DNA from: Triplophysa rosa
Lineage: Eukaryota > Chordata > Actinopteri > Cypriniformes > Nemacheilidae
DNA length: 64,000 bases
Direction of reading: 5' to 3'
Assembly: GCF_024868665.1 (NCBI RefSeq)
Contig: NC_079907.1
Location: 18,556,126-18,620,125 of the forward strand
The position numbers were made by a program, and so were the translations under genes. The notes under the pieces were generated by a model, which saw only the letters and a list, made by a program, of their open reading frames with translations, had not been told where the DNA came from and searched no databases. Shown one piece after another: positions 11,300-23,354 of this stretch (positions are counted from its first letter, which is position 1; every line of letters starts with the position of its first letter).

Positions 11300-11541
11300 G
11301 TATAGTCAAAGGTGCCCCAGAACTGTTTGCTTTCCTAAATTATTCAAAATATATAATTTTGTGTTTAACAGGACAAAAAAGGTACAATCATTTTTCCTGC
11401 TATGGTAGTCAATGATGTACCAGAAACATAAACAAAGATCTATTTTTGCGTTCAACAGAACAAAGAAATCTGTACAGGTTTGGAACAATTTGAGGGTGAA
11501 TAAATGACAGAATTTTAGTTTTTGAGTGGAGTACCCCTTTA
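11300..11541 (-). mobile_element. Cyprinid 'tagttcaccc'-type MITE, degraded
   Basis: Read on the minus strand, the segment starts with a degenerate taaaggggta end and continues through the characteristic ctgtcatttattcaccctc and gaacgcaaaaatagatc blocks of this abundant fish repeat. The other terminus is degraded. It encodes nothing. Confidence 0.55.
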
Positions 11542-11600
11542 AAAGTGCTTTTAGAGAGACTTCACACATGGGTCTTTAACCAGATATTGACATCTGACCT

Positions 11601-11676
11601 ATCAGTATGATAAAAATTCCATGGAAATTTAAGCTTTCATCAGTATGATAAAAATTCCATGGAAATTTAAGCTTTC
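11601..11676. repeat. Perfect 38-bp tandem duplication
   Basis: The 38-base unit beginning atcagtatgataaaaattcc occurs twice back to back without a mismatch. It encodes no protein and looks like a recent slippage or repair duplication, or an assembly duplication. Confidence 0.9.
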
Positions 11677-11679
11677 ATC

Positions 11680-12800
11680 AAAGTTTTTATTGACCACAAA
11701 AAAGACACTTGCATTAAAGCTGGGGTTCTTAGACTGTAGGACAACTGTTAAATGCAAATATGTTAACTAACCAAATTACAGTACAGTCCAAAGTTTGGAT
11801 AGCAAAGCGCATAGGTGAAACCCTGAAGTCTTTTCATTTAGATTCATCATTTGGTAGGTAGGTTTCAAGACTTGACAGGTTGCATGACAAATATCTGTAA
11901 GTTCAGTTGTAGACAAACATTGTTTGTTCTGACCACATTGTGTTTTGTAAAACACTGTATGAATGATAAAGGGCTCGACATAGTCCATGCGAATTGCGCT
12001 TTCATTCTGCGTTTGGGGGTAAAACGAATTTAGTGTTTTGAACAATCCAACACCCCTTTGTTTCTGGAGGCAGGGTTTACATGACGTATCCAAATAGCCT
12101 CTGCGCACGTGGCCACACAAACAACACACCCACCTACTACGTAATGGCCATGGACCAATGGTGGCTCGAGGGTGTTTACCGGCCAACACAAACTTTCCCG
12201 GAGAGCTGTGTTTGGTTTGCTAATGCGAACTAGTGAAACGAATTGTAGTTTGGACCAGATTTTGTTCGAAATCAGGTCACAGATGGTCGTTTTTCGATTT
12301 CGAATGTAGTATGCTGAGCCCTTCAGAGTGCATTAAAAAACATTTAGAGGCATTTTAAAACCAAACACCTCATGATTCTGCATTTTGTTGTGCCTATGCA
12401 GTAATCAATTTCATTGTTTGATTTTAAGGACTTTTTTATTTCATACAATAAACAATTTTGATACTCATGGTCACTGTCAGCACTTATTAAAACCTACGGT
12501 TGGGCTCCACTGGTATTATTAGCTGGTCTGTAATTGCATTTTAATAAAAAGAGACAAAGGATGTTTCTGATGTTATGTGTGTCACCATTCATTGTCTAAA
12601 CCTACATACCGGACTAAATTACCCATCATCCATTGCACCTCATCAGCCATATTGATTACACCCGCACCTGTTCCTCATAAACCCGGATTCTTTATAAACT
12701 TACCTCACACCACTTGTCATGTGGCCTATCTCACGAAGCGAGGTGAACAAACACTGAGTTGCTGAGTTGCAGACCAAACCAGACAAACCCAACTTGGTTT
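11680..12800. other. Unassigned intergenic sequence
   Basis: About 1.1 kb with no recognisable exon or clear mobile element. A segment near 12590-12780 has a promoter-like layout (cacctgttcctcataaac, then tctttataaac) reminiscent of fish LTRs, but no LTR borders could be set. Confidence 0.4.
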
Positions 12801-14385
12801 AGATCAGGGGCTTGTTTCAATCAGGAGGTTCAACCAACTCTAGGTTAAACCTTGAACTCAGAGTTGGTTTACTTAGAAATTAGAAACTTTGAGTTTTTGG
12901 TTTCAGAACAGCTGGGGCATGTTCAAGCTCAAGCCGGTGTGCAACGTTTTGCTACGGTTTCCGGGTTGAATGACACGTTTCCTGGAAACGGTTTGCAACG
13001 GTGTGCAACAGGGTTTGAGTTTGGTGGGTGTGTCAAGAATGTCAGCCCAATCAGCAGCAACATGTGTATAACCCACGCGGTATTAAAGAGACAGCTCGCA
13101 CAATGGGTCCACCTAAAGTCGTTATGTGTCCGCTGCAGCTCGGTATACGCAACAATTGAAGATATTAGAAGAGATGTATTTTGCAGTATTCAACACGTAT
13201 TTATACCGATTTCATCAGGCTCCGAAAATTCTTCAAAAAGAACACAAAGAATGGCCTTCTCAGCTAGTTCAACTCTTGCGTCATCACAACAGGGTGTTCA
13301 ACCGCACCACCGTTTCCGTTTAAAAAACGTTTTGCAAAGTTTTGTCGGGGCTGAACGCAGCCCTGATTTGAGTTAGTTCAATTTACTCTGGGTAGGCTTA
13401 CCCTCGGTTAAGCACGTGCACCACGACTATAAAAAGTCATCATCAATGGAGCTCCGATATTACGATTCACCATGGCAATGGCACCAAAAAAAGCAACATG
13501 GCGGCAGAAAGCATTTGAGAGTGAGGTACACTTTCCGCTCTGCATACAGTGGATTTACTGATGTCCTGAAAATGACTTTTTGAAGTTTAAATTTATAAAT
13601 GTACCAATAAACAAATAAATTAATCATTAAATGAATGAAAAAACAGAAATAAAACAGAAGTTATAAAAAATAAATCTCATGTTCTCACTCGCGATGAGTG
13701 CTCTAGTTATGCGAATGAGACGTCATGGTGTATAGAATACCTGTAGGGTGTCAGACTCTCGTGCAAAATTAGACTGATCGCCGGTCCGAACCCTGCTCTG
13801 AGCAGATTTCAGTTGGAATGGCTGCACGTCAAAATGAAATGTTTATTACCTTTATCGCATCATTTCTGCATGTATGTCTGTATTTATTCATTTCTTTATT
13901 CATGCACTTTATTTATACACCTTATTAAGTCATTTCTCATCGTCCATAGAAAATTATGCTCTGATGTAATACACATACGGTGGCTGATGTTATTGATGTA
14001 AGGACGGATGAGATATATTTTGATGCATCTAATTCACTGTAAAGAAATCGGTACAGTTTTAATAAAAATGCACAGGGAAATGGCGAAATTCCACTCGGGT
14101 CCTATTTGTTCTCCTGAAATCAAAGTACATTCCAATGAATTAATGCATCCTCTTCATACCGAATCCTCTATAAAAGCACATATGACATAAGTCACTGAGA
14201 TGGTCTCTGTGTGATCAAAATGTGTGCCATGAATGAGTTAAGGCCAATTTATGGTTCTGCGTAGGACCTACGCCGTAGCCTACACAGAGCCGCGTACCCT
14301 ACGCCGTAGCCTGAAGTGCACCTCTCCAAAAATGTAACAACGCGTCAACTCAACGCGGACCCTACGCGGACCGCAAGCACTGTGA

Positions 14386-14676
14386 TTGGTCGGTTTGGCA
14401 GCATCGTACTTCCTTCTAAGCATTTCTGGCGTCTTCTCTAGCATCTTCTTCCGGCAAGTTCAGAGTCCACAAAAGAACAAAACAGCGAGCATCGACATCG
14501 ACCAAGTTACTGAGCATCTGATTGAAGAGGTTCGGAAATACATGCATCTGTATGACTCCTCTTCAGCGGACACTGTGCACGATATTTTGCACTTTATTGG
14601 CTTTATAGTTTTATTTATTGTTTTACCTTTTATTGTTACTAGTTTTTTGAAAGTTTTATATTACATCTATACATAG
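14386..14676 (+). pseudogene. MADF-domain fragment of a Harbinger-associated protein
   Basis: The central part of this 96-residue frame (from about 14490) reads TEHLIEEVRKYMHLYDSSSA, which fits the N-terminal helix and 'LYD' turn of a MADF domain. MADF or Myb-like proteins in Harbinger elements bind transposon ends and import the nuclease. The frame then runs into a hydrophobic stretch unrelated to MADF, so only the first third of the domain survives. The residues before it are not recognised. Confidence 0.55.
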
Positions 14677-14865
14677 TTTGCACTTTTACATATTCTGTTC
14701 TTTGACTCTTTTGCAAATAAAGAACACAATTGTGACACTTCCAGATCTTGGTTGCATTTCGTTTCATTTTTAACTAAACAATTAATAGGCTGAGTTGTCA
14801 ATGACAAAATATGATATTCTACCAGGATATCATTTCAATGCACAGTTTTGACATCTATGTATATA

Positions 14866-15060
14866 CAGTGCTCTGCGTAAATGAGTACACCCCTTTGAAA
14901 AGTATTCTTTTTTCAACAATATCTAAATGAACACATAAAAATCCAAAATGTGGACAAGACTAAGTTTAATATAACATCTGTTTAACTTCTAACATGAAAG
15001 TAAGGTTAATAATATAACGGATTACACATTTTTCTGTTTTACTCAAATTAGGGTGATGCA
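14866..15060. mobile_element. Tc1-like terminal fragment
   Basis: The block starts tacagtgctctgcgtaaatg and continues agtacacccctttgaaaag, like the terminal repeat of teleost Tc1 elements beginning after a TA. Only about 200 bases remain and no transposase is present. Confidence 0.5.
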
Positions 15061-15377
15061 AAACTTGAGATGCGATCAGCATCAGATCAGACTTAAGATG
15101 CGATCAGCTTCCATTGTCGTTTGCATACACTAGCATACACACAAAACATCGGCGAAGAAGAGCAAACCCGTGAAAACACAAAGAGCCAACTAACGTTTCG
15201 GCGGTGTAATTGCAGTACGACGCATTCTCTCAACGCAGAACCATAAATGTTCACGACGGCGTCGTCTACGTACGTACGTACTCACGCACGTGTATAACTT
15301 GAGCTTTACACCACTTGCGCTTTAAAAGGAGGAGGAGATCGAAAGAAACCTGCTCCCGACCAGGTTAGGTTCACAGA

Positions 15378-18078
15378 CCCAGCCAACATTTTTTGTGGGG
15401 CCAATGTAGGCCCCATATGGGCTTAAGGCATGGGCCCCAAGTGGGTTTGTCCATGGGTTCCATGTTGGCCCTATGTGAATTAGCCCATATGAATCCTACG
15501 TAGAATCTGAGTGGGGCCCATGTGGGACCCAAGTGGGCAACATGCGTAAGGCCCATATTAGTCCCACCTTATAAAGCCCATGTGGATTAAACCAAGGCCC
15601 TGTATGTTTAATGGAGGTGTATACTTGTACAGTGTATACTTGAGTGGTTCTAGATTGTTTTTTGAGGTTTCCTACCTGGACAGTACAATTTTTGTTATTG
15701 TTAAATTGTAATTGACCTATCCCATTCTTATGCTCTACCAAATACAATGCAATTTTTACTGATTAAATGATAACTGCAGCATTTGGATGTTGCTTTGTTA
15801 GATGTTAGTCTTCAAAATGAATAATCTACTACTTTATATTTGCCTGTACATCATAAACATAATAGGTGCATTCTGAAAATGAAAAACACATGGATGTTCA
15901 ATATCAAATTTATTATAATTTTCTGATCCTTAACACAGAATATTTAACTCAACCTTAAAAACTGTCTTAAATGTTACATTAATTAAAAATAGTTTGATAG
16001 ATTTCAGATTAGAAAGGGTACTTCAAACTCAACTGAACAAGAAATATTTTGAACGCTTAAACTGCTGACAGTCCAGACTGCGTTAAGGGCTCTTTTTCCA
16101 CCCCTGTCTCTTGCTCCAGTGGTTTCAGTCCACACCTGTAACAGAAGAACACAAATACAGTTATTTGATAAGTCCAGCATCATAGTTTACAGCACAAATG
16201 AGTACTCTACATGCTATCAATTTAATGTCAAACAATTCAAAAATGCATCACCTCACAATAACAGATTTATTAGTTGACAAGTACAGTATACTATATAATC
16301 TTATGAACAATCTGTTATGTGTAGTCTGCATAATGAAGGCAAAGATGCTGCATCTATGTGCAGATCAATCATTTAACCCCCCTGGGGTCCGAGTGGGTTT
16401 TAAATCCTGGAGAAATTTTGTCATGTCCGGAGATTTGTGCTTTTTAGTAATGCACCCATATTTTAATACATTGTTATAAGTGGTGGGATATTATCACGTC
16501 GTGCTGTCAATCACTCTCTGGTAACGTTACGCTGAGAACCCTCAAAGGCTTTTCATTTATAATTAGCACTGCACGAACCAGAAATATAACGCAAACAAAG
16601 CAAATACAACAAATCCGTGTTATATGATGTACATTGTCAGTAAAAAACAAGGTTCTTGAAGAACACATTAACTTATTTAAAATGTAATGGGAACTAGCAT
16701 TCTAGCACTACAGACAACGATAGCGCGGGCTGCATAAATCTGGTCTCAGAACAGATTACAATTTATGTCCTAACGTTACATCGTTTCTGACATCAGCCTT
16801 TTGAGCTTTAGACGTCTGAGGAATTAAAAAGAAGGGCATTAAATGGTTAAATATCGTAAATTAGTGTCACTCGTCATAGGATGTGGTAAAGTCAATTCAA
16901 TTTTACCTCAGGTGGAAAAATGGCAGGTACACGCAGGCTTACAAAATGCAAAGGAAAATAACGGTCAAAACAGGGTTCCAGGTGCTTGATAACACGGATA
17001 ACAAAACCACGCTTAAGAAAATATGAATTTTACATTCTTATTTTTGATTTTTCCAGTCCCGACTCGATAAACTTGCTGCTCTGTGAAGTTGCCAGCGCGC
17101 CACTGCTCTGCCAAAGATATCCTTCCGCCGATAAAGAAACTCCTCTGTAGTTTGATTTATTTATTTTATTTAAGTCATAGCTGTCATTTAAACATTTTCA
17201 ACAAAAGAATATTTAATTATGTGATATAAGAAAAATCTACCAAAACTCAGGAGAACTACTTTGTCAAGCGGAACAAAGTGTTCTCGGTCAGGGGTGTGCT
17301 CGACTGCATCACCTGCGCAAAGCAATCAGGTTATGACATCAAGATACCGCGACATCGTTTCTAGGCAAGTGCTTCCTGATCTCGCGGTAGTGTGACGTAG
17401 GCCGGTCGGTCTGCGCAGCTAAGTACGAAGTCGAAAGTATCTATCACATTGAGCAAGAACGTCGCTTGTGAGACTCATGTAAATTGACCTGGATATCTGC
17501 ATTTATCTATCGTGGTTGATTTTCATACAGTTAGGACAGTGAATACTGATACAGGCCTATTGAATGAATTAACAAAAATATTCCAGAAACTCCGACCATT
17601 TGCATTAAATACATAACAAAATCAGCCTAAATATCTGACATATTTGTATGTTAAAAGGATTATCAACCAAATATAAGAACTTTAAAAAGTTCAAATGCAT
17701 AATGTATTTTAAGCATAAAATCATATGCCCACTTGGAGCCCATATTGGTATCCCACATGGGGCCCATATGTTTTGCCCATCTTAAACCTATGCCCATGTG
17801 GAGCCCATATCGCCCAGATAAAACCCATATGGGCCCACATACCAATGATCAAATGTACGCATTTAAAGGAGTTTCAAGGCATAGTATGTATTTTAAGCAT
17901 AAAATCTGTGTGCCCACATGCAGCCCATAAAGGTCCCATAAGGGCAAACCTTATGGGCCCCACATTTGTAATCCCACATGGGGCCCATATATTTTGCCCT
18001 TTTTTAGCCCATGCCCATGTGGAGCCCATGTCGCCCAGATATAACCCACATGGGGCCCACATACCAATGTTGGCTGGG
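15378..18078. mobile_element. 2.7-kb element with inverted termini and inverted subterminal 'cccatatggg' arrays
   Basis: The termini cccagccaacatt (left) and aatgttggctggg (right) are perfect 13-bp inverted repeats. Next to each end lies an array of imperfect copies of motifs such as gcccatatgggccc, gcccatgtgggacc and cccacatggggccc, in opposite orientation at the two ends: about 220 bases on the left and 370 on the right. The interior has no recognisable transposase. A partial inverted copy lies at 30625-31662. At most a 2-bp target duplication (ga) is visible, so the superfamily is not identified. Confidence 0.75.
17690..18069. repeat. Two unequal tandem subterminal units
   Basis: Each unit begins near tattttaagcataaaatc (17705 and 17889) and ends in cacataccaatg (to 17847 and 18069). 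The start spacing is 184 bases. The second unit carries extra sequence of about 40 bases with aaggtcccataagggc. Dense degenerate palindromes (cccatatggg, cccacatgggg) fill both. The open frames crossing them are by-products of the repeat. Confidence 0.8.
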
Positions 18079-19302
18079 GAGTAAGTTACTATCGTTACTG
18101 ACTCTGAATATAAGTTACCTCTCCTTTAGAAACAGCTTGAGTTACCCCGCTTTCTCGGGTTTGACATACCTCACATTCTGAAACTGAAAAGCCAGATTTC
18201 CCCTCATTTCAGGGTTAATATACTCAGTTTTCACTAAACCTCCTTTCTGAAACGGCCTTTTCACAACGCTTAGTTTAAACATTCTCTGTCAACTCCGGTT
18301 TTATCAGAGTTCGTGGTGCATGTGCAGCTGAAAGTGTGACACGTGCGGCAAACAGCCAATCACACGGAACATGGAAAGCATCATCAGTTTGATTGACTTC
18401 TCGCGATTATCAGCGAAATTCACTTTTCTGTTGAAGATGAAGAGATCATCATTATGAAAAAATAGCATGAATTGAAACACATTTACAAGGCAGGAATAAA
18501 CACGGCTGCGGTGAAAGTTTGAGAAGGCAGCTACTGACTATTTCAATGCAGAATCAATTTAAATTATTTATATACGTTTACAATAAGATCAAAATCATAT
18601 GTATGCTTCATTACTTTAAAATGCTTTATATATTGAAGTTTGTTTTATACGAATATAGTTATATTAATTGAAATGCTATGTTTAATATTAATTAACTAGT
18701 ATTAATTATCAACTCATGTAATAATTATATGAATGTGTTTTGAATTATAATCAATAAATGTAAATATACAATACAAATAAACACTTAGCAGCCAAAGATT
18801 GTCCCTAACATCTTATCACTTTAAACTTTTTTTTAATTTTGAGCGAGAGATACATGGGGAGTGGCTTCACTGCGTCAGAAATACGTCACTTTTTTCTGTG
18901 CTGATTGGTCCAGTTTTGGTTTGCGATCTCTAACCCAGAATAAAACCTGCTCCGGAGCAGGTTAGCCGTGTTGCCTAAATTACCATGGCGATGAAACCAG
19001 CTCAAATCCAATCCACCTCGGAGTATGCTCAAACAAAATGCGAATTTACCTGGGTAAAAACAGAAACCGGCTTCGTGATACAGGCGACAGATGTATACTG
19101 TACATACAGTGAGGGAAATAATTATTTGATCCCCTGCTGATTTTATAAGTTTGCCTGCTTACAAAGAAATGAAGGGTCTATAATTTTTATGGTGGGTTTA
19201 TTTTAACTGATAGAGACAGAATATAAAAAAATCAGGGGAATTTTTTTTATAAAGGCTATAAATTGATTTGCATTTCAGTCAGTGAAATAAGTATTTGATC
19301 CC

Positions 19303-19500
19303 CAAGCAAAACATAACTTTGTACTTTGTGGAGAAACCCTTGTTGGCAAGCACAGAGGTCAGACATTTCTGATGGTTGGTCACCAGGTTTGCACATGTGT
19401 CAGGATACATTTTAGTCCACTCCTCTGTAAATCTTTAAGGTTTCTTGGCTGTCGCTCAGCAAATTGGAGTTTTAGCCTCCTTCACAGATTTTCTATAGGA
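19303..19500 (-). pseudogene. Tc1 transposase, C-terminal piece
   Basis: Read on the minus strand, this encodes the last part of a Tc1-type DDE transposase, including the conserved 'CANLV' and 'LTSVLANKG' signatures before the terminal repeat. The frame is interrupted, and the fragment is cut at about 19503 by the inserted element. Confidence 0.7.
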
Positions 19501-20238
19501 CAGGGGACTCAAAAAAATGAATCATGGCAGAGTTTGTAATCAAGTATTTGTATCCTTTTGATTTTATTTAAATAATCATTTTTTTTAATGTATGTAGTCA
19601 GATTGCTTAGAATCAATATAAATCTGTTAATTTTGAAAACTATTAGATTTATTCAAATAAATAGTATGTTTATGGTTTAAATATTACTAGCTGCACAACA
19701 AGCCAGATCCAATTAGTTAAACTGCATGAGTTTTTTTTGCATAAAATTTAAGCAGAAATAAAGCCAATCCATACTCCAGATGGTAGGTGGCGGTACTGCA
19801 CATTTCAAGTCTATGATAGTTCAGCGGCAAAAAAGTAACAGTCTTTTTGCCATCTTGCATTGGAGTGGCTTGGATCGTGACCTGATTGGAAGGTAAGTTA
19901 TATTTTATTAAATGTTTCTGTTTTTAGCATATGAAAATGTGTTATTAGTGATGTCTATAATGTATTACACTCATTTCAATACATTGTCTATGAAAATTTT
20001 GTCTAGGCCACTAGGTAGCTATAGTTTAGTGGTGCTCATAAACTAAACGGTTTTCTCATTGACCAGTATTAATGGGTGGGTCAAGAAGTAACGTGACCCA
20101 CTAAAATATATTCTGAAGTATGATAGTAACAGTTTTGGGACCACAATATGGAAAAAAACGTTGTACTATAAAAGAGCATGGTTTGTTCATTTCAAAACTT
20201 GGGAATTTTGTAGAAAAATATTGACTAATCTGCTTAAG

Positions 20239-20450
20239 CCTGGCTCAGACTACAGGAGTTTTAAAATCCTGACAGATTTCAAATTCTGGTTGCAGCACAC
20301 ACATAAGGAGAATCTTAACAGATTCTCTTATTTAAAATCTTAAACCTGGCTCAGACTACAGGAGTTTTAAAATCTGGAAAGATTAAAAATTCTGGTTGCA
20401 GCACACACATAAGGAGAATCTTGACAGATTCTCTTATTTAAAAGCTTAAA
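20239..20450. repeat. 106-bp subterminal tandem duplication
   Basis: The unit from cctggctcagactacaggag to the tttaaaa run repeats once with a few substitutions (starts 20239 and 20345). The second copy thus duplicates the terminal inverted repeat itself. Confidence 0.85.
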
Positions 20451-21034
20451 CAAGCTCACACTCATCAGTGTACAACTAAATTACACATATTTTACATATC
20501 CATAGGATATGCAGTTTTGTAAAAGGAGCTAATAGTAGGCTAACCGTTTTAATGAGTTTACTATTTTTAGATGTTGACATCACATCTACATTTGAATCTC
20601 TTTTTCAAGCACTACAAAAATAGGTTTGCCCTTTGTAAACTTGCATTTATGAATGTGAAATGTCCAGATAAGAAAACGTTGGGGCGTAAAGTTGTGTTTA
20701 TAAATAAGCCTAAAGGTAGCAAGTGCAAAAATAAAAATTTAGAAAGTTTGATTGGAAGTTTTTTTATTTCATAATTGCACATCAAAAGACATCCTAAAAC
20801 ACCCAAACTACAGGATAATATTAAGATTATCATACCAGAGGACGCCTCTTACGTCATCTCACCGGGAAACAGAAGTAAACAAAGGGACATCGCAAAGTTA
20901 ATTTCACGTGATCTCACCTGGCAACGGTTGTGTAACGTCTTTGTCCTCTCTGAATGATTCTCTGTCTGTCTGTCCAAAGCCGCGGGAACGTATTTGAGCA
21001 GGGGGTGCTATAATGCTTTTTGCTAGGGCTGAAG

Positions 21035-21355
21035 TTATGACTGTGCTTTGGGCGAGCCGCTTAAGTTTAATGTTAATAAATAACGGAAGAAAAAAAATAG
21101 TTGCTGCCGAGAATAAAGATGAATGCCAATGTGATTATAAGATACAGCATAAAAACAAACACATAAACGCATGTTATCTGTATGCCTATAGCCAAATAAC
21201 AATCTGTTGAACGAAACTACAAGCTGCGCGTTAGCAGTTAACTTACCCGGTACATTTAAAACCGACGCGACTTCTCCCCAGCTCTTTTCCTTATCTGTGC
21301 GGTTGTGGTATGTTTTGGAGGATACATTATATAGACAATCATGCTGTTGCCACAA
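21035..21355 (-). pseudogene. MADF-domain fragment in the nested element
   Basis: The minus-strand frame starts with HDCLYNVSSKTYHNRTDKEK and continues SWGEVASVLNVPG. This fits the middle of a MADF domain: 'LY' followed by the spacer, a tryptophan and a hydrophobic helix. It is the DNA-binding partner of Harbinger nucleases. The first helix should lie towards 21420 in another frame. After about 45 residues the frame turns into unrelated sequence, so it is a relic or a single exon. Confidence 0.6.
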
Positions 21356-22622
21356 GTTGTTCTTCCATCTCCGCTGTCCAACGTACCCTTGCAGGAGCTT
21401 TCGCGGTCGACATTTTTAAAGGTCTGTCAGTCACCTTGCAGATGTGCCTCTCATTGGCTGTTGCGAAAGTACCAACGTCATCACCCCGATTTAAAATCCT
21501 AAATATCAAACATGTTTGATATGATCGGGGCGGCCCCGATTTCTCTCGGAGCAGATCGGGAGGTGTAAGATTCGATCTGTGAACGCCTCACATTACGTGA
21601 TAATCTGGGCCGAACCTCGGACCCGATCGAGGTTCTGGACCCGATTTTTTCAAAGATTCTCGGGAGGGGAAATCGGGGTAAATTCTGGCCGAGAATCCTG
21701 TAATCTGAGCCAGGCTTAGTTAATATAAAATAGCTTTACAATCTCCTCAACTTTTAAGGTTAAAGTGGTATCTGCATGGACTGTCAGTGGAGAGAAATGA
21801 TTATGGATTTGGAGTGACATGAGGTGTGAGTAAATTATGACAATTAACAACACCCTTTAAAATGTAGCCTTGCTTAAGTTGTAAATTGCTGACTAATTTC
21901 ATGTTTTTTTCCAGAAATTGTTAAGCTTGATTGATCCTGAAGTGCCTATGTGTCTACCTCACAAATACCTGAGACACTCGTCAAAGAATATGTGGTAAGT
22001 GTATGTCAACCTACTCCTTATGTTATAAATGTCTTAAGGATAAATTTACATTATTCTTAAATTCTCATTGGCATCACAGTCTAGCTTATGCCCGTTTTTG
22101 TATAGTGTGCAGTACGGCTGGAACGATTCCTCTTGTAATTCGAATACAAAAAAATCTTCGAGTCAAATAAATAAAATGGGAAGAACTGTGAAAAACACTG
22201 AAAATTTGTATATTTAAATTTGCAGCAATTTAATAGTTTTGTTTTCTAGCATATCACTCGAGCATCATAATTTCAGTGCTTGCATTTTTAATTAGTCCAG
22301 AAACCAAAAATGGCACTGGGAAGAATCGCAATACATTTAGGTTGGTTTGCTGGCTTGCAGGTTTACAAAAGTAGCCTTGGCAACTTGAAGGGCATTCATG
22401 GTGAGTCGAGTACATTTTATGAAACCTGTGCAAACCTGTTCTAAAAATGTTCCATCATTTTACAAATATACATTTAAATGAATCTACATATATAAAATGT
22501 CAGAGTTTGCAAAACAACATGCTTTAAAAATGTGACATATTAAACTCATTCTTCTTTGTTTTCCTCCAGGACTATGAAAGTGAAGAGGCTAAATCTGGGA
22601 TTGTACTGTACAGACAACAACA

Positions 22623-22829
22623 ATAAGAATCTATGTCATTTGGGCAGAAGGTGTTGATCCTGGAGACGAACCTACAGATGTTGGTATGGTACTTGAATGT
22701 GTGTAAGTTCTGCGAAACCTGCTGAGTGTTACCCTTGGATGTGGGATGCTTTTTGGACTAATTTATGCCCTTAATCTTAACAATCAGAAAGACCTCAAGT
22801 ACACGTTTGAAGAATTTAGAAAATCCTGA
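22623..22829 (+). pseudogene. C-terminal relic of a SAMD3-like transposon-borne protein
   Basis: The frame reads RIYVIWAEGVDPGDEPTDVG, then a block with MLFGLIYALNL and KDLKYTFEEF, before a stop at 22827-22829. An internal TAA at 22704-22706 breaks it. This pattern resembles the C-terminal end of multi-copy teleost genes annotated as sterile-alpha-motif protein 3-like. I rely on memory of the pattern. The SAM domain itself was not found, so the name is tentative. Its function is unknown. Confidence 0.45.
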
Positions 22830-23354
22830 TGGAACGGATAAAACCAAGCTGTGAAAAATTGCGATGCATTATATTTTATATACACTGATATTTCCTTCTT
22901 CAAAGTATTTTTTTTCTTGTTATTCCCTTTTTGCTAACCTTTAAGTTTTGTTATAAAATAGTTAAATGTCTTAAAATATTAATAAATTGATCAAATGTGA
23001 AATTATGTGGTCTGAATGTTCTTTTGATTGGGAAGGAGTAAATAAATATAAATGTATAAATTCATTTTAAAATACTCATTTTAAAATAATAAAATTACTT
23101 AAATGTGATGCATTTTAATTAAATAGCATTTATGTAAGTATACCTTATCCTGTTTCTTATGAATTTAAATCAAATCAAATTTATTGATACAATTACATAA
23201 ATCTCTTTATTACCCATTTCATTTATATATGACATACAAATAAATATCACAAAGTTTATTACCCTGTTTAGGTAAAAAATATGTAATCCAAATGGATGGA
23301 AAATCTATATGCAATCAAAATACATAAATCTTAATTATTAGGCCTAAATATTTT

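Larger units (their letters stand above)
14249..15250. mobile_element. Harbinger-like element with a MADF-gene relic
   Basis: The left end atttatggttctgcgt is matched exactly in inverted form by acgcagaaccataaat at the right end (16 bp). The left end continues into repeated 'cctacgccgtagcc' blocks. Inside are a relic of a MADF-type DNA-binding protein gene, normally the partner of the Harbinger nuclease, and a Tc1-like fragment at 14866-15060. No nuclease gene remains, so the element is non-autonomous. Confidence 0.65.
12805..19088. mobile_element. Possible Harbinger-like shell containing nested elements
   Basis: The left border region cttgtttcaatcaggaggtt and the reverse complement of the right border, gcctgtatcacgaagccggt, resemble each other as degenerate inverted ends. 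Both are followed by ggttaa/gagtt-rich sequence typical of fish PIF/Harbinger elements. A short ATG exon at 13472-13525 ends in a splice donor. The flanks of the inserted 15378-18078 element (ttcacaga and gagtaagtt) join smoothly. Boundaries and superfamily are tentative. Confidence 0.35.
20237..21716. mobile_element. Nested Harbinger/Tc1-sized element with MADF relic and TA borders
   Basis: The ends agcctggctcagactacagg (left) and cctgtaatctgagccaggct (right) form an inverted repeat of about 20 bp with two mismatches. TA lies outside both ends (20235-20236, 21717-21718). The left side carries a direct duplication of 106 bases. Inside is a minus-strand MADF relic, which points to a PIF/Harbinger origin; a TWA-type target would also be compatible. 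Confidence 0.65.

Noticed and set aside
17725..18084. 119-residue frame rich in Pro-His-Gly-Ala and 'MGP' repeats, with similar frames on both strands and at 15371-15556
   Set aside because: The frames are by-products of palindromic cccatatggg-type DNA repeats: they exist on both strands, have no conserved start and follow the repeat period.
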